Shown: in pieces, positions 42,201 to 49,453 of the stretch
How positions within the stretch are numbered: position 1 is the stretch's first letter
Layout of the letters: each line of letters opens with the position of its first letter
Assembly: GCA_046346665.1 (NCBI GenBank)
Contig: JAXMHQ010000008.1
Coordinates: 62,001-126,000 of the forward strand
DNA length: 64,000 nt
Direction: 5' to 3'
Source of the DNA: JAXMHQ01 sp046346665
GTDB taxonomy: Bacteria; Verrucomicrobiota; Verrucomicrobiia; Limisphaerales; JAXMHQ01
Position numbers and translations under genes: made by a program
Notes under the pieces: generated by a model
What the model was told of the DNA's origin: nothing
Database searches by the model: none
What the model saw: the letters and a program-made list of their open reading frames with translations, nothing else

Positions 42201-42558
42201 CGGCCTCGACGCCGAAACCGGCGTGGTCATGCTGCTCTACCTCGACCTCGCTTACGCCCGGTGGATCCGCGAAGGCAAAATGCGATCGATCGGCGATCTG
42301 CGCAACGCCATCTACCACGGCGCGGTGAAACGCGTCCGCCCCAAGGCCATGACGGCTTGCGTCATCATCGCCGGCCTTGCCCCCATACTCTGGAGCCACG
42401 GCACCGGCGCCGATGTCATGAAACGCATCGCCACCCCCATGATCGGCGGCGTGGTGACGTCCACCCTCATGGAACTGCTCGTTTATCCCGCGGTGTTTTA
42501 CATCTGGCGCTCCCGCAAACTCGTGCCGAATCAGGACGACCGCAGCGCCGCGGCGTAA
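39295..42558 (+). CDS. cusA: CusA-type Cu(I)/Ag(I) RND efflux pump
   Basis: Inner-membrane RND transporter that exports metal using the proton gradient. Twelve membrane spans over 1087 residues. The HME-class choice is read from the fourth span: SLGGIAIAIGAMVDAVIIMI, then ENAHK, is the Cu/Ag (monovalent) form rather than the Zn/Co/Cd form. Other marks are AIPDLSDVQVIVYTEWPGQA, LEYLSGLGGRLPQGVTPSLG, GSEFMPPLYEGDLLYMPTT and GIKTPVGVKIAG. ATG at 39295; a TTG six bases upstream is a less likely start. The last 28 bases overlap the 3' end of the convergent superoxide dismutase gene. No metal regulator (CueR or CusRS) is next to the operon in this window. Confidence 0.95.
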   Translation: MLKGIIDFSLKNKFIVLLGTLALVLGGSFAVRHVPLDAIPDLSDVQVIVYTEWPGQAPQIVQDQVTYPITTKMLSVPKAKVVRGYSFYGFSFVYVIFEDGTDPYWARSRVLEYLSGLGGRLPQGVTPSLGPDATGVGWAFMYSLNSTNHDLAQLRSMQDWYLRYQLASVEGVSEVASVGGFVKQYQVTVDPAKLRAYNLSIPQVAMAVKRSNGEVGGRSLEWSEKEFILRVRGYIESLDDLRKVAVGVGDKGVPLLLGQVANVELGPDMRRGIAELNGEGETVGGIIVVRYGANARQVILDVKKRLDEAMKGLPADVKYTVVYDRSTLITRAVRTLEEKLIEESLVVALVCFAFLMHLRSALVAIIILPIAVLASFLVMFAQGLSSNIMSLGGIAIAIGAMVDAVIIMIENAHKHLEHDQGRKPHWDIIRDAAVEVGPTLFYSLLVITVSFLPVFTLQAQEGRMFKPLAFTKTYSMAAAALLSLTLAPVLMGFFIRGKIPREENNPINRFLIWLYHPVVDFVIRRRWAVIGTAAAIVAWVFFPWNNLVNRVLPDGSAREWALSAGKFFPWQNIGSEFMPPLYEGDLLYMPTTFPGISPTKAREILQVTDRLIRRFPEVEQVFGKVGRAETATDPAPFDMIETTIMLKPEEHWPAVDIHDGHGRVTAHRPRTPDELMDALNASVQIPGLNNAWTMPIKTRIDMLATGIKTPVGVKIAGPNLAELERIASEVEVVVKSVPGTLSAFAERTMGGNYIEFTIDRDAIARYGLTVGDVQETLEVALGGMPLTTTVEGLERYDVTLRYNRDFRENLEALRQIVVPTLTGAQVPIGQLARIETVRAPMGIKSEGAVPNAWVYVDVKGVDVGTYVQRAMRAVNDAVAAGTIQLPNGYTILWSGQYEYMQRAAQRLMVVVPLTLLIIVLIIYLNTRSAIKTAIVLLAVPFSLVGAIGILALLHYNLSVAVWVGIIALAGLDAETGVVMLLYLDLAYARWIREGKMRSIGDLRNAIYHGAVKRVRPKAMTACVIIAGLAPILWSHGTGADVMKRIATPMIGGVVTSTLMELLVYPAVFYIWRSRKLVPNQDDRSAAA

Positions 42559-43262
42559 CGATCGTTCACAAATTCCCAGTTGATCACGTGAAAAAACGCC
42601 GCCACATATTCGGGCCGGCGATTCTGGTATTTCAGGTAATACGCGTGTTCCCAGACATCGATTCCGAGCAAAGGCTGCCGCCCCTGGCTGATCGGTGAAT
42701 CCTGGTTGGCCGTCGACTCGACCGCCAGCCGCTTGTCCGGGCCCAAAACCAGCCACGCCCAACCGCTCCCGAACTGGCCAAGCGCCGCCTTGGTCAGCGT
42801 GTCCTGGAACGAACCGAAACTCCCGAACCCCGCATCAATCGCCCGCGCCAGGTCCGGCCCCGGCTGTCCGCCGTCCTTGCGCAGCATCTGCCAGAACAAG
42901 GTGTGATTGTAATCGCCTCCGCCGTTGTTTCGAATCGCCGTCCGCACCTTCTCTGGAACCGCGTTCAAGTCTTTCACCAGCGCTTCCGGGGATTTTTTCG
43001 CCAGGTCCGGGTAATCCGCCACGGCCTTGTTCAGGTTCGCCACGTACGCAGCGTGATGCTTGTCGTGGTGGATTTCCATCGTCTTCGCGTCGATGTAAGG
43101 CTCGAGCGCGTCGAACGCGTACGGCAGCGGCGGAAGTTTAAACGGCCCGGAAGGCGCCGCCGCCGGTGCCGCCTGTCCATAAACGCGGTTGAGTGTGCCC
43201 AAAGCAGCCCAGCCCAGCGCTCCAAGCGCCGCCGTTTTCAATGCATGTCGTCGAGTCATCAT
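42531..43262 (-). CDS. sodA: Exported Mn/Fe superoxide dismutase
   Basis: Superoxide dismutase of the Mn/Fe family (EC 1.15.1.1). A Tat-type signal TRRHALKTAALGALGWAALG at the N terminus predicts export as a folded, metal-loaded protein; mature sequence begins near QAAPAAAPSGPF. Metal ligands: H in EIHHDKHHAAYV, H in NHTLFWQML, D and H in GIDVWEHAYYL. GSGWAWLVL and NNGGGDYNHT favour the Mn-type but specificity cannot be fixed by eye. Start at the ATG pair 43262/43259; the more upstream in-frame codons are Arg/Ala-rich spacer sequence. Faces the copper efflux genes and overlaps cusA by 28 bases, so antisense effects are possible. Confidence 0.92.
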   Translation of the reverse strand: MMTRRHALKTAALGALGWAALGTLNRVYGQAAPAAAPSGPFKLPPLPYAFDALEPYIDAKTMEIHHDKHHAAYVANLNKAVADYPDLAKKSPEALVKDLNAVPEKVRTAIRNNGGGDYNHTLFWQMLRKDGGQPGPDLARAIDAGFGSFGSFQDTLTKAALGQFGSGWAWLVLGPDKRLAVESTANQDSPISQGRQPLLGIDVWEHAYYLKYQNRRPEYVAAFFHVINWEFVNDRYAAALRSS

Positions 43263-43740
43263 AGTGGTTTCGATGCGTCGAGAGACTCCGCGCCCGCCTG
43301 CAACGACACACGCACGCGCGTGCGCGCCGGCCGGGCCACTCACAGACTCTCACAAGGGATTGCCCGACTCTAGAACCCATCTCTTAAATAGGCAAGGGGT
43401 GCGTTGCCAGGGCCGACGCATCTGGATTGCGGGTAGGGACGGCGCGCTGCGCCGTCCGCGCCGCGTCCAGCGGCGCAACGTCGCAAAGGGCCTGCCATGC
43501 GCCGTCCCGCTTTCCGCCCGCTGATGCGCGGGCGGCGCGGATGGAAAGGAACACGGGTTTGACGCGAATTGACGCGAATTCTCACGAATTAATTCGGAGA
43601 AAATTGGCGAAAATTCGCGTCAATTCGCGTCAAAGCCCTTCGCATCCGTGTCCATCCGTGTCCATCCGTGGTTAATGCCCTTTGGTTCCTCAGCAAGCCG
43701 GCCTTGCTCGAGACTAACACATCCTCTAGCGTCCTCCGCG
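43263..43740. other. Gene-free divergent spacer with hairpins and repeats
   Basis: About 480 bases between the superoxide dismutase (minus) and the beta-helix gene (plus). Contents: GCACGCGCGTGC palindrome (43313-43324), a perfect hairpin GGACGGCGC-GCT-GCGCCGTCC (43437-43457), a CCGCCCGC/GCGGGCGG hairpin (about 43516-43537), paired inverted GACGCGAATT arrays (43556-43591 and 43600-43636), and ATCCGTGTCCATCCGTG units (43643-43673). Both promoters must be here but none stands out. Confidence 0.65.
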
Positions 43741-45495
43741 ATGGCGACATTCTGCGATCCCCACCGACGGTTGCGGTCCGCCGTGTTCCTGGGCCTGATG
43801 CTTGCAGGGATCGCGGTTGCCGTCCGCGCCAGGGCAGGCCAACTCCCGGATCTCGGCACCAACGTGCTGATCTTCGAACCCGGCATGAGCAACATTCAGG
43901 AGCAGCTCGACACCGTGTTCGCGCGACAGGAAAAAGCCCAGTTCGGCAACGGCCGGGTCGCCCTGCTGTTCAAGCCCGGCAACTATTCCGCCGACGTCCG
44001 CGTCGGGTTCTACACCCAGGTGCTCGGACTCGGCGAACGGCCCGACGACGTCACGATCACCGGCGCCGTGCGATCGACCGCGGAATGGATGCGCGGCAAT
44101 GCCACGTGCAATTTCTGGCGCAGCATGGAAAATCTCGCTGTCATCCCCGCCCGCGGCACGAACACCTGGGCCGTCTCCCAGGCCACCGCCATCCGCCGCG
44201 TCCACCTACGCGGCTCGCTCGACCTGTCCGAGAAAGGCTGGTCCAGCGGCGGGTTCCTGGCCGATTCAAAAATTGATCAGCAGGTGAATTCAGGCACCCA
44301 GCAGCAATGGTTTTCCCGCAATGCCGCCTTTGGCTCCTGGACCGGTGGCAGTTGGAACATGGTCTTTGTCGGCGTGATCAACGCACCCTCCAATACCTGG
44401 CCGGACGCCCCTTGCTCCGCCGTGGCCGAAACACCCGTCATTCGCGAAAAACCGTTTCTCTGCCTGGACAAATCCGGCAATGCCTTCGTCGTGCTGCCCG
44501 ATTTTCAACCGAATGATTCCCGCGGAGTTTCCTGGAACAGCACTCGCCCAACTGATAAACGGATCCCTGTTTCGGATTTTTACATCGCGCATCCGGAAAC
44601 GGACTCCTCCCTGACACTGAATGCCGCACTCGCCTCCGGCAAACACCTCCTGCTCACGCCCGGCATCTACCCGCTCGACGCACCCCTCAGCATCCGAAAC
44701 CCCGACACCATCGTGCTCGGCCTCGGATACCCCACGCTGCGCCCCGAGAAAGGCGGCGCCGCGATAACCGTCGCCAACGTCGACGGAGTCACTCTCGCCG
44801 GCCTGATTCTTGAAGCCGGAGAAATACCCTCGAAAATTCTCCTCGAGGTCGGCGAGCCTCGACGGAGCGCCTCCCACGCGACGAACCCGATCGTCCTCTC
44901 CGATCTCTCGTGCCGCGTCGGCGGCGCCATTGCGGGCAAGGCGGAATGCCAGGTCCAGGTCCACGCCAACGACGTGATCATCGACAACGCCTGGCTCTGG
45001 CGCGCCGACCACGGCCGCGGCGCCGCCTGGGACATCAACCGCAACGCGCACGGACTCATCGTCAACGGCGATCATGTGACGTCTTACGGATTGTTCGTGG
45101 AGCATTGCCAGGATTACCAGGTCGTCTGGAACGGCAACGGCGGCCGGGTGTTCTTTTATCAATCCGAATTGCCCTACGATCCGCCGGACCAGAAGTCCTG
45201 GCAGCACGGTGACGTGCGCGGGTTCGCTTCCTACAAGGTGAGCGAGCGGGTCCGGACCCATTTCGCGCTCGGTCTCGGCGTCTACTGCGTTTTCTGGAAA
45301 GCCCCCGTGATCTGCGACAACGCCATCGAAGTCCCCGACGCGCCCGGCGTGCGACTGGACCACATGATCACCATCCGCCTGAACGGCCACGCCAACAGCG
45401 GCATCAACCACGTCATCAACGGCCTCGGCGACCCGGTCATCACCCGGAAAAAGTCCGTCTGGATCCGCTACCCGTCCGTTGCCGCCGAAAAATAA
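43741..45495 (+). CDS. Secreted right-handed beta-helix protein
   Basis: A 584-residue exported protein. Signal peptide: RRLRSAVFLGLMLAGIAVAV, cleaved near RARAG. The body is a pectate-lyase-like beta-helix: VALLFKPGNYSADVRVGFYT and VLGLGERPDDVTITGAVRST at the start, a mid region HLLLTPGIYPLDAPLSIRNP and ITVANVDGVTLAGLILEAGE, and a conserved end WLWRADHGRGAAWDINRNAH, GLIVNGDHVTSYGLFVEHCQ. Relatives in actinobacteria are often mislabelled adenylyl cyclase; nothing here supports a cyclase. A carbohydrate-active role is likely but the catalytic residues are unassigned. ATG at 43741 is used rather than earlier starts inside the repeat spacer. Confidence 0.8.
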   Translation: MATFCDPHRRLRSAVFLGLMLAGIAVAVRARAGQLPDLGTNVLIFEPGMSNIQEQLDTVFARQEKAQFGNGRVALLFKPGNYSADVRVGFYTQVLGLGERPDDVTITGAVRSTAEWMRGNATCNFWRSMENLAVIPARGTNTWAVSQATAIRRVHLRGSLDLSEKGWSSGGFLADSKIDQQVNSGTQQQWFSRNAAFGSWTGGSWNMVFVGVINAPSNTWPDAPCSAVAETPVIREKPFLCLDKSGNAFVVLPDFQPNDSRGVSWNSTRPTDKRIPVSDFYIAHPETDSSLTLNAALASGKHLLLTPGIYPLDAPLSIRNPDTIVLGLGYPTLRPEKGGAAITVANVDGVTLAGLILEAGEIPSKILLEVGEPRRSASHATNPIVLSDLSCRVGGAIAGKAECQVQVHANDVIIDNAWLWRADHGRGAAWDINRNAHGLIVNGDHVTSYGLFVEHCQDYQVVWNGNGGRVFFYQSELPYDPPDQKSWQHGDVRGFASYKVSERVRTHFALGLGVYCVFWKAPVICDNAIEVPDAPGVRLDHMITIRLNGHANSGINHVINGLGDPVITRKKSVWIRYPSVAAEK

Positions 45496-45592
45496 CGAAT
45501 TCCCCTGCCGGTCCCGAACAGTAGCACAATCGGTGGAATCGGCAGCTTGCGCGAAGCAGGGACTTCTGAGACTTTCGCTTGAAGCGCGGGTT

Positions 45593-45680
45593 GCCGGTGT
45601 GGCGAAATGGCAGACGCACAGGACTTAAAATCCTGGGACCGTAAAAAGTCGTGTGGGTTCAAGTCCCACCACCGGCACCA
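45593..45680 (+). tRNA. tRNA-Leu (anticodon TAA)
   Basis: Class II tRNA of 88 bases. Acceptor stem GCCGGTG/CACCGGC with discriminator A and an encoded CCA end. Anticodon stem CAGGA/TCCTG encloses CTTAAAA, giving TAA (Leu). A long variable arm follows (GGACCGTAAAAAGTC), then the T arm GTGGG-TTCAAGT-CCCAC. It stands alone between the beta-helix gene and the fructan operon. Confidence 0.96.
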
Positions 45681-45709
45681 ACCCACACAGGAAAAAGAAC
45701 TCTCCGCGA

Positions 45710-48700
45710 TCAGCGTGCGATTCGGTAAAAACCAGCAGGCTGGCTCAGGCGCGCCGCGTTTGTGTCGCTGAAACTGGCGATCGCCCCTGAACCCGGCACG
45801 TTGGCGATGACCTGCCAGAGATCGCCCAACTGACCAGCCCACTGCACCGCGTAGCTTTGTCCGGCAGCACTGGTCCATTCCAGGAACAAGTTGGTCCCGC
45901 TATAAAGCGCGCTGGTAATTTGAATCCGGCTGTCAATGGACGGAATTGTTCCGAGACGCCACGCATCGGATACGACGCCGGCCGTCACCTGCACTTCATC
46001 CAGCAATCCCAGGAACGTGCGGTGCTCCTGCGCGATGGGGTATTTGAACCTGCCGAGGAACAAGTTGCCGTCGTTGCCGGAGGGCAAGGCGCCGAATCCG
46101 GCGGCCAGGTCTGTAACGACTGAGCATTCTTCGCCGTTGGTGTTCACCACGGTAAGCCGGGCCTGGCCGTTGCTTCCGCTCAGCGTGTCGTACACAGCCA
46201 GCAGATAATGCCATTGTCCGTCCGCATAATTTGCATTCGTCAACGCCGCGATCGCGGCGCGTCCTGTTGAGCGGTTGGTCAGGACAAATTCCACCGAGCC
46301 GTTTGCCGGCTCATTCATCACGATCCCGTAGCGGAATGACGATTCGCCTTGCATGACGAGCTGCAGTTTGCCCGCAGCGCTTTGGTCTCCGTAGGTTTTG
46401 AAAAACAGCTCCACCGAGAACGGACTGTTGAAACTGAACTCGTTGCCGTATTGATCCTGCGGAAAGAAAAGCGCGCCATCGCCGCCGGAGTAGGCCCCTG
46501 CGTTGAAGGATTTCGCCCCCGGCGAATTGCCGTTGGCAAACAGGGCCGCCGGCGGAACGCTGTTGCTCAAAACCACCGGATTGCCCGGCAAACTGCTGAA
46601 CGTGATGAGATCGTCGCGGGCCGCCGGAACGACTGTTCCCACGGCCACAATGCCCTGGCCGGGGTTCGTATAGAGATCCTGCACGCCGTTGAACGTGAGT
46701 GACCCGGCGGTGTTCGGAGTGAGGGTTTGCGCTTCCATCGGCCACCGGCTGACGATGTAGGGTGGACGCAGCGTCAGCAACGCCACGCTGCTGGTCACGG
46801 ACAGTGCTCCCGCGCTGACCACCACATCGTAGTTTGTTGCCGAGCTGAGGTTCACGGGAAACAGGTTCAAGCTGGAATTCGTTGCGCCGGTTATGGGCAC
46901 GCCGGCGCTCCGCCATTGATAACTCAGGAGCGAGCTCCCGGAAGCGGTCACGGAAAAACCCGCCGGGCCGCCGAGGTTCGCTGTGACGGGGGAAGGCTGG
47001 CCGGTGATCACAGGAACGACGAACGACAGCGCCGCCGGGCTGCTCGTGACGGAACCCGCGCTGTTGCCGATGATCACATCGTATAGGCCGGCATCCGACA
47101 AACCGGTCACCAGTAGGTTGAGTGTCGCGTTCGTCACGGACGGCACATTGTTCGTCGGGACCAGAGGACTTCCGTTGAATCGCCAGGCGTACGTCAATGG
47201 CGCGGCGCCAGTGGCGACAACGGAGAACGACACCGGCATTCCGGCAATGTTCGTGACGGACATCGGTTGAACCGAGATCACGGGCGAATCGCCCGGCGGA
47301 GGATTCGTCGCGGCACTCGTCCAGGCCGAACCGAGATTGTACAGGCTCTGCGAAACCAGTTGGGCGCCATTTCCCGTGGCCACAAGGCTGACGGCCTGCG
47401 CCCCGGCGGTTGGCGTCACACCCATGGACATATAAAGAAGGCCGCCATTGCCAAAAATCTCCAGGGATCCGCGATCCACAAGCATCTGCAGACGCACCAC
47501 TCCTCCGATTGGATTCAGGGGCTGATTTATTCCGCGGCACGACACCTGGCGTCCCACGTTGTCGTAGACCACCGTCGTTCCGCGCAGTGTGAATGTAATT
47601 TTGGAGGCCGATCCCGGTTGAAAAGATGAATCCAGCTCAAACGCTTCCCCGGTTGTGCCGCTCATGAGATTCACGCCGGAACTCAGCGCCTGCGAAGGCC
47701 ACGTGTTGGTGCTGGTCCGGAGCAGCGAAAGCTCCCGCACCGGATTGCACCGGATCATTGGGAGGCCTCCATAGGTCGCCAGGGTCAATTCCACCGGAAA
47801 CGTCATGGCGCAGTTGAAAGGCATGTTGGGATAATTCTGCGTTCCATTCGCGATCAAAATCCGGCGTCCGTCGGACGCGGGAATGTTGTTGAACGTTTGC
47901 GCCGCCGCAAAACTGTTTCCGCCCCGTATGCTGAACGGCCCGTTTTCCGGCGTGAAGGAATTTCCATCGAAAGCCCCGACGTAATAATTCCCGGCGCCAA
48001 CATAGAGAATCCATTTGAGGTTGTTCGGATCGCCATCCAGGGCCAGTTGAAACAATTCCGGCACCTCAATATAGGGCGGGAAGCTGAAAGTGGATGTCTG
48101 GGTCCAGTGTTTCAGATCGGTTGAGGAGAAGAACCCGAAGTCGTTGTTTTGAAGCCACAGCACCATCACCCATTTATTGCCGGGCGCATAGCAGATGACC
48201 CTGGGATCGCGGTTATCGCCGACGACATTGGGCAGAACCGGATTGTTTGCGTACTTGGTCAAGGTTCGATCTGAATCCAGGCTGTAAGCCAGGCATTGAG
48301 TAAAGCGCTGCCCGAGGGACATGCGGGGGTTATTGTCGTGGCCACCCGCCGCGGTGTAAAAGCTCACGATGGCATTGCTCCCGAACCCGGCGGTGTTGTT
48401 CCAATCCACAACCGAAGAGCCGGACCAGGCCTGGCCGCGCCAGTCCGGGTAAATGGACTCCGGCAACTCGGTCCAATGGACCAGGTCGGTGCTGACTGCA
48501 TTGCCCCAATGCTGATTGCCCACATCCAATCCATAGGGATTGTGCTGATAAGCGAGGTGATACTCGCCGTTGTAAAAAACCATTCCGTTCGGGTCGTTGA
48601 TAAAGCCGCGCCGGGCGGAGTAATGGTAGATTGGCCGCAGCGTTTCCTGGTAGATGGGGGTGGCCGCGATGATATTGGTCGATTGAATCAACGCCGCAAG

Positions 48701-49444
48701 CTGGCCGGCGCTGGCGGGCTGCGAATCCACCCGGACCAGGAAATCCTTTCCCTGGTATGCAGCGAGGTCGAGAAACGCATAAAAATCCGGGTTCGCATTC
48801 GTTGTGAACTGAATGTTGAATTCGTGTTCGACCAGCCCGTCCCGCACCAATTCCACCAGGTGACTGGGCTCACTGAAGCTGATGGGCAGGTTCAAATAGC
48901 GTTGGGACGCCGTGAAGACATTGGTGAGGGAAGAGTTGGACTCAACGATCTGGTCCACGTTGATGTGCCCCCACCCGCCGGTGTTGCTGTCCATCACCTG
49001 CAGCGTGCCGCTGCTGCCCAGCAAATCGCTCACGTTCCACTGCAGCCAGGAAAGATCCTCCCGATCGCCCATGCCCACGGCCGAACGAACGATCTGCCCA
49101 TTGACGATCAGGTTGATGCAGGTTTGCCCCCGCTGATTGCCGCCGCCAATGAGGAAACGGATATAGTTTCGCTGAATCGAAAATGGAGGCGAGGTAAGCG
49201 CGCCTGTGGAAGCATCGCCGCCATTGAAGCTGTCAGCGAACCGGGAACCCAGAAAACCTGTCACCGGCGATTGCCCGCTTACGGCGTTCGTGACCGGCCC
49301 GGCCCCGAACGCGGTTCCAGCCGTGGCCCAGGGAGTAAAGGTGGTGCTCTCGAAATCGTTCAGAACGATGTCCTGCGCGCACAGCTTGAGGCCCAGTTCC
49401 AGCAATACACAAACGGCAATGAACTTCTGGAATACAAACCTCAT
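45710..49444 (-). CDS. Secreted GH32 fructanase with Ig and LamG domains
   Basis: A 1244-residue exported GH32 enzyme (levanase/inulinase type). Order: signal peptide (FIAVCVLLELGLKLCAQ), a beta-sandwich module (about 25-170, ending GGWGHINVDQI), a small DUF4980-like domain (about 180-262), the five-blade propeller with nucleophile D284 in FINDPNG, the transition-state Asp in NRDPRV and the acid/base Glu in IEVPELFQ (the usual cysteine is replaced by V), a beta-sandwich, two Ig-like domains (about 710-880), a LamG-like domain (about 900-1150), and a C-terminal module ending in GFYRIAR. Last gene of the operon, 9 bases after the second fructanase gene. Probably cell-surface held and acting on polymer. 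Confidence 0.92.
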   Translation of the reverse strand: MRFVFQKFIAVCVLLELGLKLCAQDIVLNDFESTTFTPWATAGTAFGAGPVTNAVSGQSPVTGFLGSRFADSFNGGDASTGALTSPPFSIQRNYIRFLIGGGNQRGQTCINLIVNGQIVRSAVGMGDREDLSWLQWNVSDLLGSSGTLQVMDSNTGGWGHINVDQIVESNSSLTNVFTASQRYLNLPISFSEPSHLVELVRDGLVEHEFNIQFTTNANPDFYAFLDLAAYQGKDFLVRVDSQPASAGQLAALIQSTNIIAATPIYQETLRPIYHYSARRGFINDPNGMVFYNGEYHLAYQHNPYGLDVGNQHWGNAVSTDLVHWTELPESIYPDWRGQAWSGSSVVDWNNTAGFGSNAIVSFYTAAGGHDNNPRMSLGQRFTQCLAYSLDSDRTLTKYANNPVLPNVVGDNRDPRVICYAPGNKWVMVLWLQNNDFGFFSSTDLKHWTQTSTFSFPPYIEVPELFQLALDGDPNNLKWILYVGAGNYYVGAFDGNSFTPENGPFSIRGGNSFAAAQTFNNIPASDGRRILIANGTQNYPNMPFNCAMTFPVELTLATYGGLPMIRCNPVRELSLLRTSTNTWPSQALSSGVNLMSGTTGEAFELDSSFQPGSASKITFTLRGTTVVYDNVGRQVSCRGINQPLNPIGGVVRLQMLVDRGSLEIFGNGGLLYMSMGVTPTAGAQAVSLVATGNGAQLVSQSLYNLGSAWTSAATNPPPGDSPVISVQPMSVTNIAGMPVSFSVVATGAAPLTYAWRFNGSPLVPTNNVPSVTNATLNLLVTGLSDAGLYDVIIGNSAGSVTSSPAALSFVVPVITGQPSPVTANLGGPAGFSVTASGSSLLSYQWRSAGVPITGATNSSLNLFPVNLSSATNYDVVVSAGALSVTSSVALLTLRPPYIVSRWPMEAQTLTPNTAGSLTFNGVQDLYTNPGQGIVAVGTVVPAARDDLITFSSLPGNPVVLSNSVPPAALFANGNSPGAKSFNAGAYSGGDGALFFPQDQYGNEFSFNSPFSVELFFKTYGDQSAAGKLQLVMQGESSFRYGIVMNEPANGSVEFVLTNRSTGRAAIAALTNANYADGQWHYLLAVYDTLSGSNGQARLTVVNTNGEECSVVTDLAAGFGALPSGNDGNLFLGRFKYPIAQEHRTFLGLLDEVQVTAGVVSDAWRLGTIPSIDSRIQITSALYSGTNLFLEWTSAAGQSYAVQWAGQLGDLWQVIANVPGSGAIASFSDTNAARLSQPAGFYRIAR

Positions 49445-49453
49445 GACGACTTC

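Noticed and set aside
43741..45495. Adenylyl cyclase label used for similar proteins.
   Set aside because: The sequence is a signal-peptide beta-helix protein with no cyclase motif.
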